From Parapristionchus giblindavisi (taxonomy: Eukaryota > Nematoda > Chromadorea > Rhabditida > Diplogasteridae): 64,000 nucleotides of DNA. Below, piece by piece: positions 12,212 through 27,574 of the stretch; the first letter of the stretch is position 1, and each line of letters opens with the position of its first letter. The notes below the pieces were generated by a model. That model did not search any database, had not been told where the DNA came from, and was given only the letters and a program-made list of their open reading frames with translations. The translations under genes and the position numbers were made by a program. Where the stretch lies: positions 1 to 64,000 of the forward strand of contig CALSFV010000274.1 in the NCBI GenBank assembly GCA_943737045.1, given 5' to 3'.

Positions 12212-13444
12212 GCGAGAGCGGATTGTGACGTCACCGCTTCCCTGTGGCTGCATAGAGGCAGAACAGCGAAGGCTAGCGTGAGTGCGCGCACGTCTCTCTC
12301 TCTCTCTCTCACTCCTCCCTTCCTCACCCTCTAATAGTGATAGTCTAGACTGTAACTTTCTTCAGCCTGGGCCAAATTTAACACTTTCTTCAGCTACTAT
12401 TATGCAATTTTGCATGGAGAATTCATTAAACACACTTGTAGAGCGCTCTGACAACGTTGGACTAGTCGAAATAACATTTTTACCCTATTTTACCAATATT
12501 TTCGATAAAAATCAATATTTAATGTAATCAGAGAGTGATAATCATATAAAATTTGAACTCATGAACCTCAAATTGTATAGTTGATGTTGATGGGTCACGA
12601 GGGAAAATTCAGCCACATTATTACGCATAAGTTCTTGCACGTTTAAAAATTATCCCCCCCCTTCCCCACTACTGATTAGCGTGTCTATACATCAAACATT
12701 TTCATACACACTTTGTTGCGTGAAACAATAGTATACACTGACGTCCACATATATTTATTCACTCAGACAGTGGCCATTCAGCACGTAAAATTGACGATTA
12801 AAGGCTTATTAAAAGTGATATAATAAGGGAATGAGGCAATTAGAGTCTGGTTGATAGAGAGATCAAAGAATGAGAAATGTATGAAATATTGATTGATACA
12901 CATAAGAAGAGGTGATAGTGATATGCGATCAAAATTGAGGGGATAAGGTACAATAACAAAACATTGATTAATTTGAAACTCTCCACTCTGATAGTACTCT
13001 CTCGCTTTCTTTGTCTACGAGAGAGCTTTGCCAGAGCGGAGAGTTTCAAAATAGCTTGGGGTGTGACTTCTAATTATATTGATAATCAACAATAAGCGAA
13101 CGATAGTATGTGAAATATAAACAAAATAAGTAAATATTAGTTGAGATACTCAGAAGTAGCACCAATAATGTTAAAAATTGAGAGAGAAGAGAAAAAAAGA
13201 GAAAAAAAATGTAGAAAAGTGAAGATTTTTCTCTACTTTCCCAACTTTTGGGACTTTCTACACAGTATAACTACAGCATAAGTCTCACTAGAGCGTAGAT
13301 TACAGTATAAATCAAGCATTGAAACAATAATCGATAATCATAATTAGAATAATCGATACTCGAGAGGTTTAAAAAGAAACACACTAATAAGTGAGAGAAG
13401 TTTACAACATGAAATCAGTATGAAAATTCGTAAAGTAAAGAAAG

Positions 13445-15463
13445 TATTTCAAATGAAGAAATAAACAATACAACATAACGGTAATCGATAATCAATAATA
13501 GAGAAATGTATAAACTGACACAATAAGAACATAAATATAAAACTTGAGTAATCAATAATAGCCATTCACATTCAATCAATAACTGCCATACAAAAGTCTA
13601 TTAGCTAATATGAAAGCCAATTAAAAAACTTTAAAAAATCCATTTGATTAAACGCGCTTTGAGCACTCGTTTGACTACTTACAAGACTATATACAAGAGG
13701 GAGTTCATGCATTCCAACGTGTGAATTTACATTGTAAAAGTCAGTACTGAAAAATCATTGAAATTTTTAAAATTCGAAAAAATTGAATTTTGATGAAAAT
13801 GAGCAGAAATGGCTATAAAACGTCTATAACTAGTGTGTATGTGCGTATAACTTGTTTAAAATCACAATTTAAATCAGTTTTAATTATCAGACTGGAATGT
13901 CCATACTCACCAACCCTCCCTCAACCACCAGTCACGAGTAACTGCAAAACGCGCACAAAACCCGCCATTTCCCGCTCGAAATAGTGCCTTTCAATTGCCG
14001 TTTTTGCCTGAGCTGCGTAGCGGACGTTGCGGCGCGTTTAACGCGCGCTTCCGGTGCTCAAACGGTCCATTTTGAAGCAAGATGTGGTCATTTAAGTGAG
14101 ATATGTAACCATTTCCCTTGTATTCTCGCGATGGATTGGATAGAATACATATAATGGCTGGAATACGTCCATAACTAGTGTCATATGTGCGTATGAGTTG
14201 TTTAAAGTCATGATTTCAATCAGTTAAAGTTGCGAGAGCGGATTGTGACGTCACCGCTTCCCTGTGGCTGCATAGAGGCAGAACAGCGAAGGCTAGCGTG
14301 AGTGCGCGCATGTCTCTCTCTCTCTCTCACTCCTCCCTTCCTCACCCTCTAATAGTGATAGTCTAGACTGTAACTTTCTTCAGCCTGGGCCAAATTTAAC
14401 ACTTTCTTCAGCTACTATTATGCAATTTTGCATGGAGAATTCATTAAACACACTTGTAGAGCGCTCTGACAACGTTGGACTAGTCGAAATAACATTTTTA
14501 CCCTATTTTACCAATATTTTCGATAAAAATCAATATTTAATGTAATCAGAGAGTGATAATCATATAAAATTTGAACTCATGAACCTCAAATTGTATAGTT
14601 GATGTTGATGGGTCACGAGGGAAAATTCAGCCACATTATTACGCATAAGTTCTTGCACGTTTAAAAATTATCCCCCCCCCTTCCCCACTACTGATTAGCG
14701 TGTCTATACATCAAACATTTTCATACACACTTTGTTGCGTGAAACAATAGTATACACTGACGTCCACATATATTTATTCACTCAGACAGTGGCCATTCAG
14801 CACGTAAAATTGACGATTAAAGGCTTATTAAAAGTGATATAATAAGGGAATGAGGCAATTAGAGTCTGGTTGATAGAGAGATCAAAGAATGAGAAATGTA
14901 TGAAATATTGATTGATACACATAAGAAGAGGTGATAGTGATATGCGATCAAAATTGAGGGGATAAGGTACAATAACAAAACATTGATTAATTTGAAACTC
15001 TCCACTCTGATAGTACTCTCTCGCTTTCTTTGTCTACGAGAGAGCTTTGCCAGAGCGGAGAGTTTCAAAATAGCTTGGGGTGTGACTTCTAATTATATTG
15101 ATAATCAACAATAAGCGAACGATAGTATGTGAAATATAAACAAAATAAGTAAATATTAGTTGAGATACTCAGAAGTAGCACCAATAATGTTAAAAATTGA
15201 GAGAGAAGAGAAAAAAAGAGAAAAAAAATGTAGAAAAGTGAAGATTTTTCTCTACTTTCCCAACTTTTGGGACTTTCTACACAGTATAACTACAGCATAA
15301 GTCTCACTAGAGCGTAGATTACAGTATAAATCAAGCATTGAAACAATAATCGATAATCATAATTAGAATAATCGATACTCGAGAGGTTTAAAAAGAAACA
15401 CACTAATAAGTGAGAGAAGTTTACAACATGAAATCAGTATGAAAATTCGTAAAGTAAAGAAAG
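13445..15463 (+). repeat. Satellite A unit 7 (type II-K, T variant)
   Basis: As unit 6, with a private C-to-T change before the CT tract (GCGCGCATGTCTC near 14305). Confidence 0.95.
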
Positions 15464-17481
15464 TATTTCAAATGAAGAAATAAACAATACAACATAACGG
15501 TAATCGATAATCAATAATAGAGAAATGTATAAACTGACACAATAAGAACATAAATATAAAACTTGAGTAATCAATAATAGCCATTCACATTCAATCAATA
15601 ACTGCCATACAAAAGTCTATTAGCTAATATGAAAGCCAATTAAAAAACTTTAAAAAATCCATTTGATTAAACGCGCTTTGAGCACTCGTTTGACTACTTA
15701 CAAGACTATATACAAGAGGGAGTTCATGCATTCCAACGTGTGAATTTACATTGTAAAAGTCAGTACTGAAAAATCATTGAAATTTTTAAAATTCGAAAAA
15801 ATTGAATTTTGATGAAAATGAGCAGAAATGGCTATAAAACGTCTATAACTAGTGTGTATGTGCGTATAACTTGTTTAAAATCACAATTTAAATCAGTTTT
15901 AATTATCAGACTGGAATGTCCATACTCACCAACCCTCCCTCAACCACCAGTCACGAGTAACTGCAAAACGCGCACAAAACCCGCCATTTCCCGCTCGAAA
16001 TAGTGCCTTTCAATTGCCGTTTTTGCCTGAGCTGCGTAGCGGACGTTGCGGCGCGTTTAACGCGCGCTTCCGGTGCTCAAACGGTCCATTTTGAAGCAAG
16101 ATGTGGTCATTTAAGTGAGATATGTAACCATTTCCCTTGTATTCTCGCGATGGATTGGATAGAATACATATAATGGCTGGAATACGTCCATAACTAGTGT
16201 CATATGTGCGTATGAGTTGTTTAAAGTCATGATTTCAATCAGTTAAAGTTGCGAGAGCGGATTGTGACGTCACCGCTTCCCTGTGGCTGCATAGAGGCAG
16301 AACAGCGAAGGCTAGCGTGAGTGCGCGCACGTCTCTCTCTCTCTCTCACTCCTCCCTTCCTCACCCTCTAATAGTGATAGTCTAGACTGTAACTTTCTTC
16401 AGCCTGGGCCAAATTTAACACTTTCTTCAGCTACTATTATGCAATTTTGCATGGAGAATTCATTAAACACACTTGTAGAGCGCTCTGACAACGTTGGACT
16501 AGTCGAAATAACATTTTTACCCTATTTTACCAATATTTTCGATAAAAATCAATATTTAATGTAATCAGAGAGTGATAATCATATAAAATTTGAACTCATG
16601 AACCTCAAATTGTATAGTTGATGTTGATGGGTCACGAGGGAAAATTCAGCCACATTATTACGCATAAGTTCTTGCACGTTTAAAAATTATCCCCCCCCTT
16701 CCCCACTACTGATTAGCGTGTCTATACATCAAACATTTTCATACACACTTTGTTGCGTGAAACAATAGTATACACTGACGTCCACATATATTTATTCACT
16801 CAGACAGTGGCCATTCAGCACGTAAAATGGACGATTAAAGGCTTATTAAAAGTGATATAATAAGGGAATGAGGCAATTAGAGTCTGGTTGATAGAGAGAT
16901 CAAAGAATGAGAAATGTATGAAATATTGATTGATACACATAAGAAGAGGTGATAGTGATATGCGATCAAAATTGAGGGGATAAGGTACAATAACAAAACA
17001 TTGATTAATTTGAAACTCTCCGCTCTGATAGTACTCTCTCGCTTTCTTTGTCTACGAGAGAGCTTTGCCAGAGCGGAGAGTTTCAAAATAGCTTGGGGTG
17101 TGACTTCTAATTATATTGATAATCAACAATAAGCGAACGATAGTATGTGAAATATAAACAAAATAAGTAAATATTAGTTGAGATACTCAGAAGTAGCACC
17201 AATAATGTTAAAAATTGAGAGAGAAGAGAAAAAAAGAGAAAAAAAATGTAGAAAAGTGAAGATTTTTCTCTACTTTCCCAACTTTTGGGACTTTCTACAC
17301 AGTATAACTACAGCATAAGTCTCACTAGAGCGTAGATTACAGTATAAATCAAGCATTGAAACAATAATCGATAATCATAATTAGAATAATCGATACTCGA
17401 GAGGTTTAAAAAGAAACACACTAATAAGTGAGAGAAGTTTACAACATGAAATCAGTATGAAAATTCGTAAAGTAAAGAAAG
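15464..17481 (+). repeat. Satellite A unit 8 (type II-K, T variant)
   Basis: As unit 6. It has an A-to-G change at 17022 in the left arm of the conserved hairpin, which turns a mismatch into a G-C pair. Confidence 0.95.
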
Positions 17482-19499
17482 TATTTCAAATGAAGAAATA
17501 AACAATACAACATAACGGTAATCGATAATCAATAATAGAGAAATGTATAAACTGACACAATAAGAACATAAATATAAAACTTGAGTAATCAATAATAGCC
17601 ATTCACATTCAATCAATAACTGCCATACAAAAGTCTATTAGCTAATATGAAAGCCAATTAAAAAACTTTAAAAAATCCATTTGATTAAACGCGCTTTGAG
17701 CACTCGTTTGACTACTTACAAGACTATATACAAGAGGGAGTTCATGCATTCCAACGTGTGAATTTACATTGTAAAAGTCAGTACTGAAAAATCATTGAAA
17801 TTTTTAAAATTCGAAAAAATTGAATTTTGATGAAAATGAGCAGAAATGGCTATAAAACGTCTATAACTAGTGTGTATGTGCGTATAACTTGTTTAAAATC
17901 ACAATTTAAATCAGTTTTAATTATCAGACTGGAATGTCCATACTCACCAACCCTCCCTCAACCACCAGTCACGAGTAACTGCAAAACGCGCACAAAACCC
18001 GCCATTTCCCGCTCGAAATAGTGCCTTTCAATTGCCGCTTTTGCCTGAGCTGCGTAGCGGACGTTGCGGCGCGTTTAACGCGCGCTTCCGGTGCTCAAAC
18101 GGTCCATTTTGAAGCAAGATGTGGTCATTTAAGTGAGATATGTAACCATTTCCCTTGTATTCTCGCGATGGATTGGATAGAATACATATAATGGCTGGAA
18201 TACGTCCATAACTAGTGTCATATGTGCGTATGAGTTGTTTAAAGTCATGATTTCAATCAGTTAAAGTTGCGAGAGCGGATTGTGACGTCACCGCTTCCCT
18301 GTGGCTGCATAGAGGCAGAACAGCGAAGGCTAGCGTGAGTGCGCGCACGTCTCTCTCTCTCTCTCACTCCTCCCTTCCTCACCCTCTAATAGTGATAGTC
18401 TAGACTGTAACTTTCTTCAGCCTGGGCCAAATTTAACACTTTCTTCAGCTACTATTATGCAATTTTGCATGGAGAATTCATTAAACACACTTGTAGAGCG
18501 CTCTGACAACGTTGGACTAGTCGAAATAACATTTTTACCCTATTTTACCAATATTTTCGATAAAAATCAATATTTAATGTAATCAGAGAGTGATAATCAT
18601 ATAAAATTTGAACTCATGAACCTCAAATTGTATAGTTGATGTTGATGGGTCACGAGGGAAAATTCAGCCACATTATTACGCATAAGTTCTTGCACGTTTA
18701 AAAATTATCCCCCCCCTTCCCCACTACTGATTAGCGTGTCTATACATCAAACATTTTCATACACACTTTGTTGCGTGAAACAATAGTATACACTGACGTC
18801 CACATATATTTATTCACTCAGACAGTGGCCATTCAGCACGTAAAATTGACGATTAAAGGCTTATTAAAAGTGATATAATAAGGGAATGAGGCAATTAGAG
18901 TCTGGTTGATAGAGAGATCAAAGAATGAGAAATGTATGAAATATTGATTGATACACATAAGAAGAGGTGATAGTGATATGCGATCAAAATTGAGGGGATA
19001 AGGTACAATAACAAAACATTGATTAATTTGAAACTCTCCACTCTGATAGTACTCTCTCGCTTTCTTTGTCTACGAGAGAGCTTTGCCAGAGCGGAGAGTT
19101 TCAAAATAGCTTGGGGTGTGACTTCTAATTATATTGATAATCAACAATAAGCGAACGATAGTATGTGAAATATAAACAAAATAAGTAAATATTAGTTGAG
19201 ATACTCAGAAGTAGCACCAATAATGTTAAAAATTGAGAGAGAAGAGAAAAAAAGAGAAAAAAAATGTAGAAAAGTGAAGATTTTTCTCTACTTTCCCAAC
19301 TTTTGGGACTTTCTACACAGTATAACTACAGCATAAGTCTCACTAGAGCGTAGATTACAGTATAAATCAAGCATTGAAACAATAATCGATAATCATAATT
19401 AGAATAATCGATACTCGAGAGGTTTAAAAAGAAACACACTAATAAGTGAGAGAAGTTTACAACATGAAATCAGTATGAAAATTCGTAAAGTAAAGAAAG
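17482..19499 (+). repeat. Satellite A unit 9 (type II-K)
   Basis: Type II throughout with K variants and GCCGCTTTTGCC. Confidence 0.95.
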
Positions 19500-21518
19500 T
19501 ATTTCAAATGAAGAAATAAACAATACAACATAACGGTAATCGATAATCAATAATAGAGAAATGTATAAACTGACACAATAAGAACATAAATATAAAACTT
19601 GAGTAATCAATAATAGCCATTCACATTCAATCAATAACTGCCATACAAAAGTCTATTAGCTAATATGAAAGCCAATTAAAAAACTTTAAAAAATCCATTT
19701 GATTAAACGCGCTTTGAGCACTCGTTTGACTACTTACAAGACTATATACAAGAGGGAGTTCATGCATTCCAACGTGTGAATTTACATTGTAAAAGTCAGT
19801 ACTGAAAAATCATTGAAATTTTTAAAATTCGAAAAAATTGAATTTTGATGAAAATGAGCAGAAATGGCTATAAAACGTCTATAACTAGTGTGTATGTGCG
19901 TATAACTTGTTTAAAATCACAATTTAAATCAGCTTTAATTATCAGACTGGAATGTCCATACTCACCAACCCTCCCTCAACCACCAGTCACGAGTAACTGC
20001 AATACGCGCACAAAACCCGCCATTTCCCGCTCCAAATAGTGCCTTTCAATTGCCGCTTTTGCCTGAGCTGCGTAGCGGACGTTGCGGCGCGTTAAAACGC
20101 GCGCTTCCGGTGCTCAAACGGTCCATTTTGAAGCAAGATGTGGTCATTTAAGTGAGATATGTAACCATTTCCCTTGTATTCTCGCGATGGATTGGATAGA
20201 ATACATATAATGGCTGGAATACGTCCATAACTAGTGTCATATGTGCGTATGAGTTGTTTAAAGTCATGATTTCAATCAGTTAAAGTTGCGAGAGCGGATT
20301 GTGACGTCACCGCTTCCCTGTGGCTGCATAGAGGCAGAACAGCGAAGGCTAGCGTGAGTGCGCGCACGTCTCTCTCTCTCTCTCACTCCTCCCTTCCTCA
20401 CCCTCTAATAGTGATAGTCTAGACTGTAACTTTCTTCAGCCTGGGCCAAATTTAACACTTTCTTCAGCTACTATTATGCAATTTTGCATGGAGAATTCAT
20501 TAAACACACTTGTAGAGCGCTCTGACAACGTTGGACTAGTCGAAATAACATTTTTACCCTATTTTACCAATATTTTCGATAAAAATCAATATTTAATGTA
20601 ATCAGAGAGTGATAATCATATAAAATTTGAACTCATGAACCTCAAATTGTATAGTTGATGTTGATGGGTCACGAGGGAAAATTCAGCCACATTATTACGC
20701 ATAAGTTCTTGCACGTTTAAAAATTATCCCCCCCCCTTCCCCACTACTGATTAGCGTGTCTATACATCAAACATTTTCATACACACTTTGTTGCGTGAAA
20801 CAATAGTATACACTGACGTCCACATATATTTATTCACTCAGACAGTGGCCATTCAGCACGTAAAATTGACGATTAAAGGCTTATTAAAAGTGATATAATA
20901 AGGGAATGAGGCAATTAGAGTCTGGTTGATAGAGAGATCAAAGAATGAGAAATGTATGAAATATTGATTGATACACATAAGAAGAGGTGATAGTGATATG
21001 CGATCAAAATTGAGGGGATAAGGTACAATAACAAAACATTGATTAATTTGAAACTCTCCACTCTGATAGTACTCTCTCGCTTTCTTTGTCTACGAGAGAG
21101 CTTTGCCAGAGCGGAGAGTTTCAAAATAGCTTGGGGTGTGACTTCTAATTATATTGATAATCAACAATAAGCGAACGATAGTATGTGAAATATAAACAAA
21201 ATAAGTAAATATTAGTTGAGATACTCAGAAGTAGCACCAATAATGTTAAAAATTGAGAGAGAAGAGAAAAAAAGAGAAAAAAAATGTAGAAAAGTGAAGA
21301 TTTTTCTCTACTTTCCCAACTTTTGGGACTTTCTACACAGTATAACTACAGCATAAGTCTCACTAGAGCGTAGATTACAGTATAAATCAAGCATTGAAAC
21401 AATAATCGATAATCATAATTAGAATAATCGATACTCGAGAGGTTTAAAAAGAAACACACTAATAAGTGAGAGAAGTTTACACATGAAATCAGTATGAAAA
21501 TTCGTAAAGTAAAGAAAG
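19500..21518 (+). repeat. Satellite A unit 10 (type II-N)
   Basis: N variants near 19930-20095. A one-base deletion (TTTACACATG instead of TTTACAACATG) lies near 21480, just before the type I tract starts. Confidence 0.95.
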
Positions 21519-23539
21519 TATTTCAAATGAAGAAATAAACAATACAACATAACGGTAATCGATAATCAATAATAGAGAAATGTATAAACTGACACAATAA
21601 GAACATAAATATAAAACTTGAGTAATCAATAATAGCCATTCACATTCAATCAATAACTGCCATACAAAAGTCTATTAGCTAATATGAAAGCCAATTAAAA
21701 AACTAAAAAAATGCATTTGATTAAACGCGCTTTGAGCACTCGTTTGACTACTTACAAGACTATATACAAGAGGGAGTTCATGCATTCCAACGTGTGAATT
21801 TACATTGTAAAAGTCAGTACTGAAAAATCATTGAAATTTTTAAAATTCGAAAAAATTGAATTTTGATGAAAATGAGCAGAAATGGCTATAAAACGTCTAT
21901 AACTAGTGTGTATGTGCGTATAACTTGTTTAAAATCACAATTTAAATCAGTTTTAATTATCAGACTGGAATGTCCATACTCACCAACCCTCCCTCAACCA
22001 CCAGTCACGAGTAACTGCAAAACGCGCACAAAACCCGCCATTTCCCGCTCGAAATAGTGCCTTTCAATTGCCGCTTTTGCCTGAGCTGCGTAGCGGACGT
22101 TGCGGCGCGCTTAACGCGCGCTTCCGGTGCTCAAACGGTCCATTTTGAAGCAAGATGTGGTCATTTAAGTGAGATATGTAACCATTTCCCTTGTATTCTC
22201 GCGATGGATTGGATAGAATACATATAATGGCTGGAATACGTCCATAACTAGTGTCATATGTGCGTATGAGTTGTTTAAAGTCATGATTTCAATCAGTTAA
22301 AGTTGCGAGAGCGGATTGTGACGTCACCGCTTCCCTGTGGCTGCATAGAGGCAGAACAACGAAGGCTAGCGTGAGTGCGCGCACGTCTCTCTCTCTCTCT
22401 CTCTCACTCCTCACTTCCTCACCCTCTAATAGTGATAGTCTAGACTGTAACTTTCTTCAGCCTGGGCCAAATTTAACACTTTCTTCAGCTACTATTATGC
22501 AATTTTGCATGGAGAATTCATTAAACACACTTGTAGAGCGCTCTGACAACGTTGGACTAGTCGAAATAACATTTTTACCCTATTTTACCAATATTTTCGA
22601 TAAAAATCAATATTTAATGTAATCAGAGAGTGATAATCATATAAAATTTGAACTCATGAACCTCAAATTGTATAGTAGATGTTGATGGGTCACGAGGGAA
22701 AATTCAGCCACATTATTACGCATAAGTTCTTGCACGTTTAAAAATTATCCCCCCCCTTCCCCACTACTGATTAGCGTGTCTATACATCAAACATTTTCAT
22801 ACACACTTTGTTGCGTGAAACAATAGTATACACTGACGTCCACATATATTTATTCACTCAGGCAGTGGCCATTCAGCACGTAAAATTGACGATTAAAGGC
22901 TTATTAAAAGTGATATAATAAGGGAATGAGGCAATTAGAGTCTGGTTGATAGAGAGATCAAAGAATGAGAAATGTATGAAATATTGATTGATACACATAA
23001 GAAGAGGTGATAGTGATATGCGATCAAAATTGAGGGAATAAGGTACAATAACAAAACATTGATTAATTTGAAACTCTCCACTCTGATAGTACTCTCTCGC
23101 TTTCTTTGTCTACGAGAGAGCTTTGCCAGAGCGGAGAGTTTCAAAATAGCTTGGGGTGTGACTTCAAATTATATTGATAATCAACAATAAGCGAACGATA
23201 GTATGTGAAATATAAACAAAATAAGTAAATATTAGTTGAGATACTCAGAAGTAGCACCAATAATGTTAAAAATTGAGAGAGAAGAGAAAAAAAGAGAAAA
23301 AAAATGTAGAAAAGTGAAGATTTTTCTCTACTTTCCCAACTTTTGGGACTTTCTACACAGTATAACCACAGCATAAGTCTCACTAGAGCGTAGATTACAG
23401 TATAAATCAAGCATTGAAACAATAATCGATAATCATAATTAGAATAATCGATACTCGAGAGGTTTAAAAAGAAACACACTAATAAGTGAGAGAAGTTTAC
23501 AACATGAAATCAGTATGAAAATTCGTAAAGTAAAGAAAG
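21519..23539 (+). repeat. Satellite A unit 11 (type I within a type II block)
   Basis: Type I at the sites near 21705, 22405, 22672, 22860, 23030, 23164 and 23365, although its neighbours are type II. It keeps the C variant GCCGCTTTTGCC and has a private GCGCGCTTAACGCGC. Confidence 0.95.
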
Positions 23540-25556
23540 TATTTCAAATGAAGAAATAAACAATACAACATAACGGTAATCGATAATCAATAATAGAGAA
23601 ATGTATAAACTGACACAATAAGAACATAAATATAAAACTTGAGTAATCAATAATAGCCATTCACATTCAATCAATAACTGCCATACAAAAGTCTATTAGC
23701 TAATATGAAAGCCAATTAAAAAACTAAAAAAATGCATTTGATTAAACGCGCTTTGAGCACTCGTTTGACTACTTACAAGACTATATACAAGAGGGAGTTC
23801 ATGCATTCCAACGTGTGAATTTACATTGTAAAAGTCAGTACTGAAAAATCATTGAAATTTTTAAAATTCGAAAAAATTGAATTTTGATGAAAATGAGCAG
23901 AAATGGCTATAAAACGTCTATAACTAGTGTGTATGTGCGTATAACTTGTTTAAAATCACAATTTAAATCAGTTTTAATTATCAGACTGGAATGTCCATAC
24001 TCACCAACCCTCCCTCAACCACCAGTCACGAGTAACTGCAAAACGCGCACAAAACCCGCCATTTCCCGCTCGAAATAGTGCCTTTCAATTGCCGCTTTTG
24101 CCTGAGCTGCGTAGCGGACGTTGCGGCGCGTTTAACGCGCGCTTCCGGTGCTCAAACGGTCCATTTTGAAGCAAGATGTGGTCATTTAAGTGAGATATGT
24201 AACCATTTCCCTTGTATTCTCGCGATGGATTGGATAGAATACATATAATGGCTGGAATACGTCCATAACTAGTGTCATATGTGCGTATGAGTTGTTTAAA
24301 GTCATGATTTCAATCAGTTAAAGTTGCGAGAGCGGATTGTGACGTCACCGCTTCCCTGTGGCTGCATAGAGGCAGAACAGCGAAGGCTAGCGTGAGTGCG
24401 CGCACGTCTCTCTCTCTCTCTCACTCCTCCCTTCCTCACCCTCTAATAGTGATAGTCTAGACTGTAACTTTCTTCAGCCTGGGCCAAATTTAACACTTTC
24501 TTCAGCTACTATTATGCAATTTTGCATGGAGAATTCATTAAACACACTTGTAGAGCGCTCTGACAACGTTGGACTAGTCGAAATAACATTTTTACCCTAT
24601 TTTACCAATATTTTCGATAAAAATCAATATTTAATGTAATCAGAGAGTGATAATCATATAAAATTTGAACTCATGAACCTCAAATTGTATAGTTGATGTT
24701 GATGGGTCACGAGGGAAAATTCAGCCACATTATTACGCATAAGTTCTTGCACGTTTAAAAATTATCCCCCCCCTTCCCCACTACTGATTAGCGTGTCTAT
24801 ACATCAAACATTTTCATACACACTTTGTTGCGTGAAACAATAGTATACACTGACGTCCACATATATTTATTCACTCAGACAGTGGCCATTCAGCACGTAA
24901 AATTGACGATTAAAGGCTTATTAAAAGTGATATAATAAGGGAATGAGGCAATTAGAGTCTGGTTGATAGAGAGATCAAAGAATGAGAAATGTATGAAATA
25001 TTGATTGATACACATAAGAAGAGGTGATAGTGATATGCGATCAAAATTGAGGGGATAAGGTACAATAACAAAACATTGATTAATTTGAAACTCTCCACTC
25101 TGATAGTACTCTCTCGCTTTCTTTGTCTACGAGAGAGCTTTGCCAGAGCGGAGAGTTTCAAAATAGCTTGGGGTGTGACTTCTAATTATATTGATAATCA
25201 ACAATAAGCGAACGATAGTATGTGAAATATAAACAAAATAAGTAAATATTAGTTGAGATACTCAGAAGTAGCACCAATAATGTTAAAAATTGAGAGAGAA
25301 GAGAAAAAAAGAGAAAAAAAATGTAGAAAAGTGAAGATTTTTCTCTACTTTCCCAACTTTTGGGACTTTCTACACAGTATAACTACAGCATAAGTCTCAC
25401 TAGAGCGTAGATTACAGTATAAATCAAGCATTGAAACAATAATCGATAATCATAATTAGAATAATCGATACTCGAGAGGTTTAAAAAGAAACACACTAAT
25501 AAGTGAGAGAAGTTTACAACATGAAATCAGTATGAAAATTCGTAAAGTAAAGAAAG
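23540..25556 (+). repeat. Satellite A unit 12 (type I to II mosaic)
   Basis: Type I at 23725 (ACTAAAAAAATGC), type II from 24425 (CTCCCTTCC) onward. The exchange point lies between these sites. Confidence 0.95.
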
Positions 25557-27574
25557 TATTTCAAATGAAGAAATAAACAATACAACATAACGGTAATCGA
25601 TAATCAATAATAGAGAAATGTATAAACTGACACAATAAGAACATAAATATAAAACTTGAGTAATCAATAATAGCCATTCACATTCAATCAATAACTGCCA
25701 TACAAAAGTCTATTAGCTAATATGAAAGCCAATTAAAAAACTTTAAAAAATCCATTTGATTAAACGCGCTTTGAGCACTCGTTTGACTACTTACAAGACT
25801 ATATACAAGAGGGAGTTCATGCATTCCAACGTGTGAATTTACATTGTAAAAGTCAGTACTGAAAAATCATTGAAATTTTTAAAATTCGAAAAAATTGAAT
25901 TTTGATGAAAATGAGCAGAAATGGCTATAAAACGTCTATAACTAGTGTGTATGTGCGTATAACTTGTTTAAAATCACAATTTAAATCAGTTTTAATTATC
26001 AGACTGGAATGTCCATACTCACCAACCCTCCCTCAACCACCAGTCACGAGTAACTGCAAAACGCGCACAAAACCCGCCATTTCCCGCTCGAAATAGTGCC
26101 TTTCAATTGCCGCTTTTGCCTGAGCTGCGTAGCGGACGTTGTGGCGCGTTTAACGCGCGCTTCCGGTGCTCAAACGGTCCATTTTGAAGCAAGATGTGGT
26201 CATTTAAGTGAGATATGTAACCATTTCCCTTGTATTCTCGCGATGGATTGGATAGAATACATATAATGGCTGGAATACGTCCATAACTAGTGTCATATGT
26301 GCGTATGAGTTGTTTAAAGTCATGATTTCAATCAGTTAAAGTTGCGAGAGCGGATTGTGACGTCACCGCTTCCCTGTGGCTGCATAGAGGCAGAACAGCG
26401 AAGGCTAGCGTGAGTGCGCGCACGTCTCTCTCTCTCTCTCACTCCTCCCTTCCTCACCCTCTAATAGTGATAGTCTAGACTGTAACTTTCTTCAGCCTGG
26501 GCCAAATTTAACACTTTCTTCAGCTACTATTATGCAATTTTGCATGGAGAATTCATTAAACACACTTGTAGAGCGCTCTGACAACGTTGGACTAGTCGAA
26601 ATAACATTTTTACCCTATTTTACCAATATTTTCGATAAAAATCAATATTTAATGTAATCAGAGAGTGATAATCATATAAAATTTGAACTCATGAACCTCA
26701 AATTGTATAGTTGATGTTGATGGGTCACGAGGGAAAATTCAGCCACATTATTACGCATAAGTTCTTGCACGTTTAAAAATTATCCCCCCCCTTCCCCACT
26801 ACTGATTAGCGTGTCTATACATCAAACATTTTCATACACACTTTGTTGCGTGAAACAATAGTATACACTGACGTCCACATATATTTATTCACTCAGACAG
26901 TGGCCATTCAGCACGTAAAATTGACGATTAAAGGCTTATTAAAAGTGATATAATAAGGGAATGAGGCAATTAGAGTCTGGTTGATAGAGAGATCAAAGAA
27001 TGAGAAATGTATGAAATATTGATTGATACACATAAGAAGAGGTGATAGTGATATGCGATCAAAATTGAGGGGATAAGGTACAATAACAAAACATTGATTA
27101 ATTTGAAACTCTCCACTCTGATAGTACTCTCTCGCTTTCTTTGTCTACGAGAGAGCTTTGCCAGAGCGGAGAGTTTCAAAATAGCTTGGGGTGTGACTTC
27201 TAATTATATTGATAATCAACAATAAGCGAACGATAGTATGTGAAATATAAACAAAATAAGTAAATATTAGTTGAGATACTCAGAAGTAGCACCAATAATG
27301 TTAAAAATTGAGAGAGAAGAGAAAAAAAGAGAAAAAAAATGTAGAAAAGTGAAGATTTTTCTCTACTTTCCCAACTTTTGGGACTTTCTACACAGTATAA
27401 CTACAGCATAAGTCTCACTAGAGCGTAGATTACAGTATAAATCAAGCATTGAAACAATAATCGATAATCATAATTAGAATAATCGATACTCGAGAGGTTT
27501 AAAAAGAAACACACTAATAAGTGAGAGAAGTTTACAACATGAAATCAGTATGAAAATTCGTAAAGTAAAGAAAG
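25557..27574 (+). repeat. Satellite A unit 13 (type II-K)
   Basis: Type II-K with a private C-to-T change in the GC-rich module (GTTGTGGCGCG near 26140). Confidence 0.95.

Larger units (their letters stand above)
11425..13444 (+). repeat. Satellite A unit 6 (type II-K, T variant)
   Basis: Type II with K variants and GCCGTTTTTGCC, a T variant otherwise seen in type I units. This suggests exchange between subfamilies. Confidence 0.95.
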
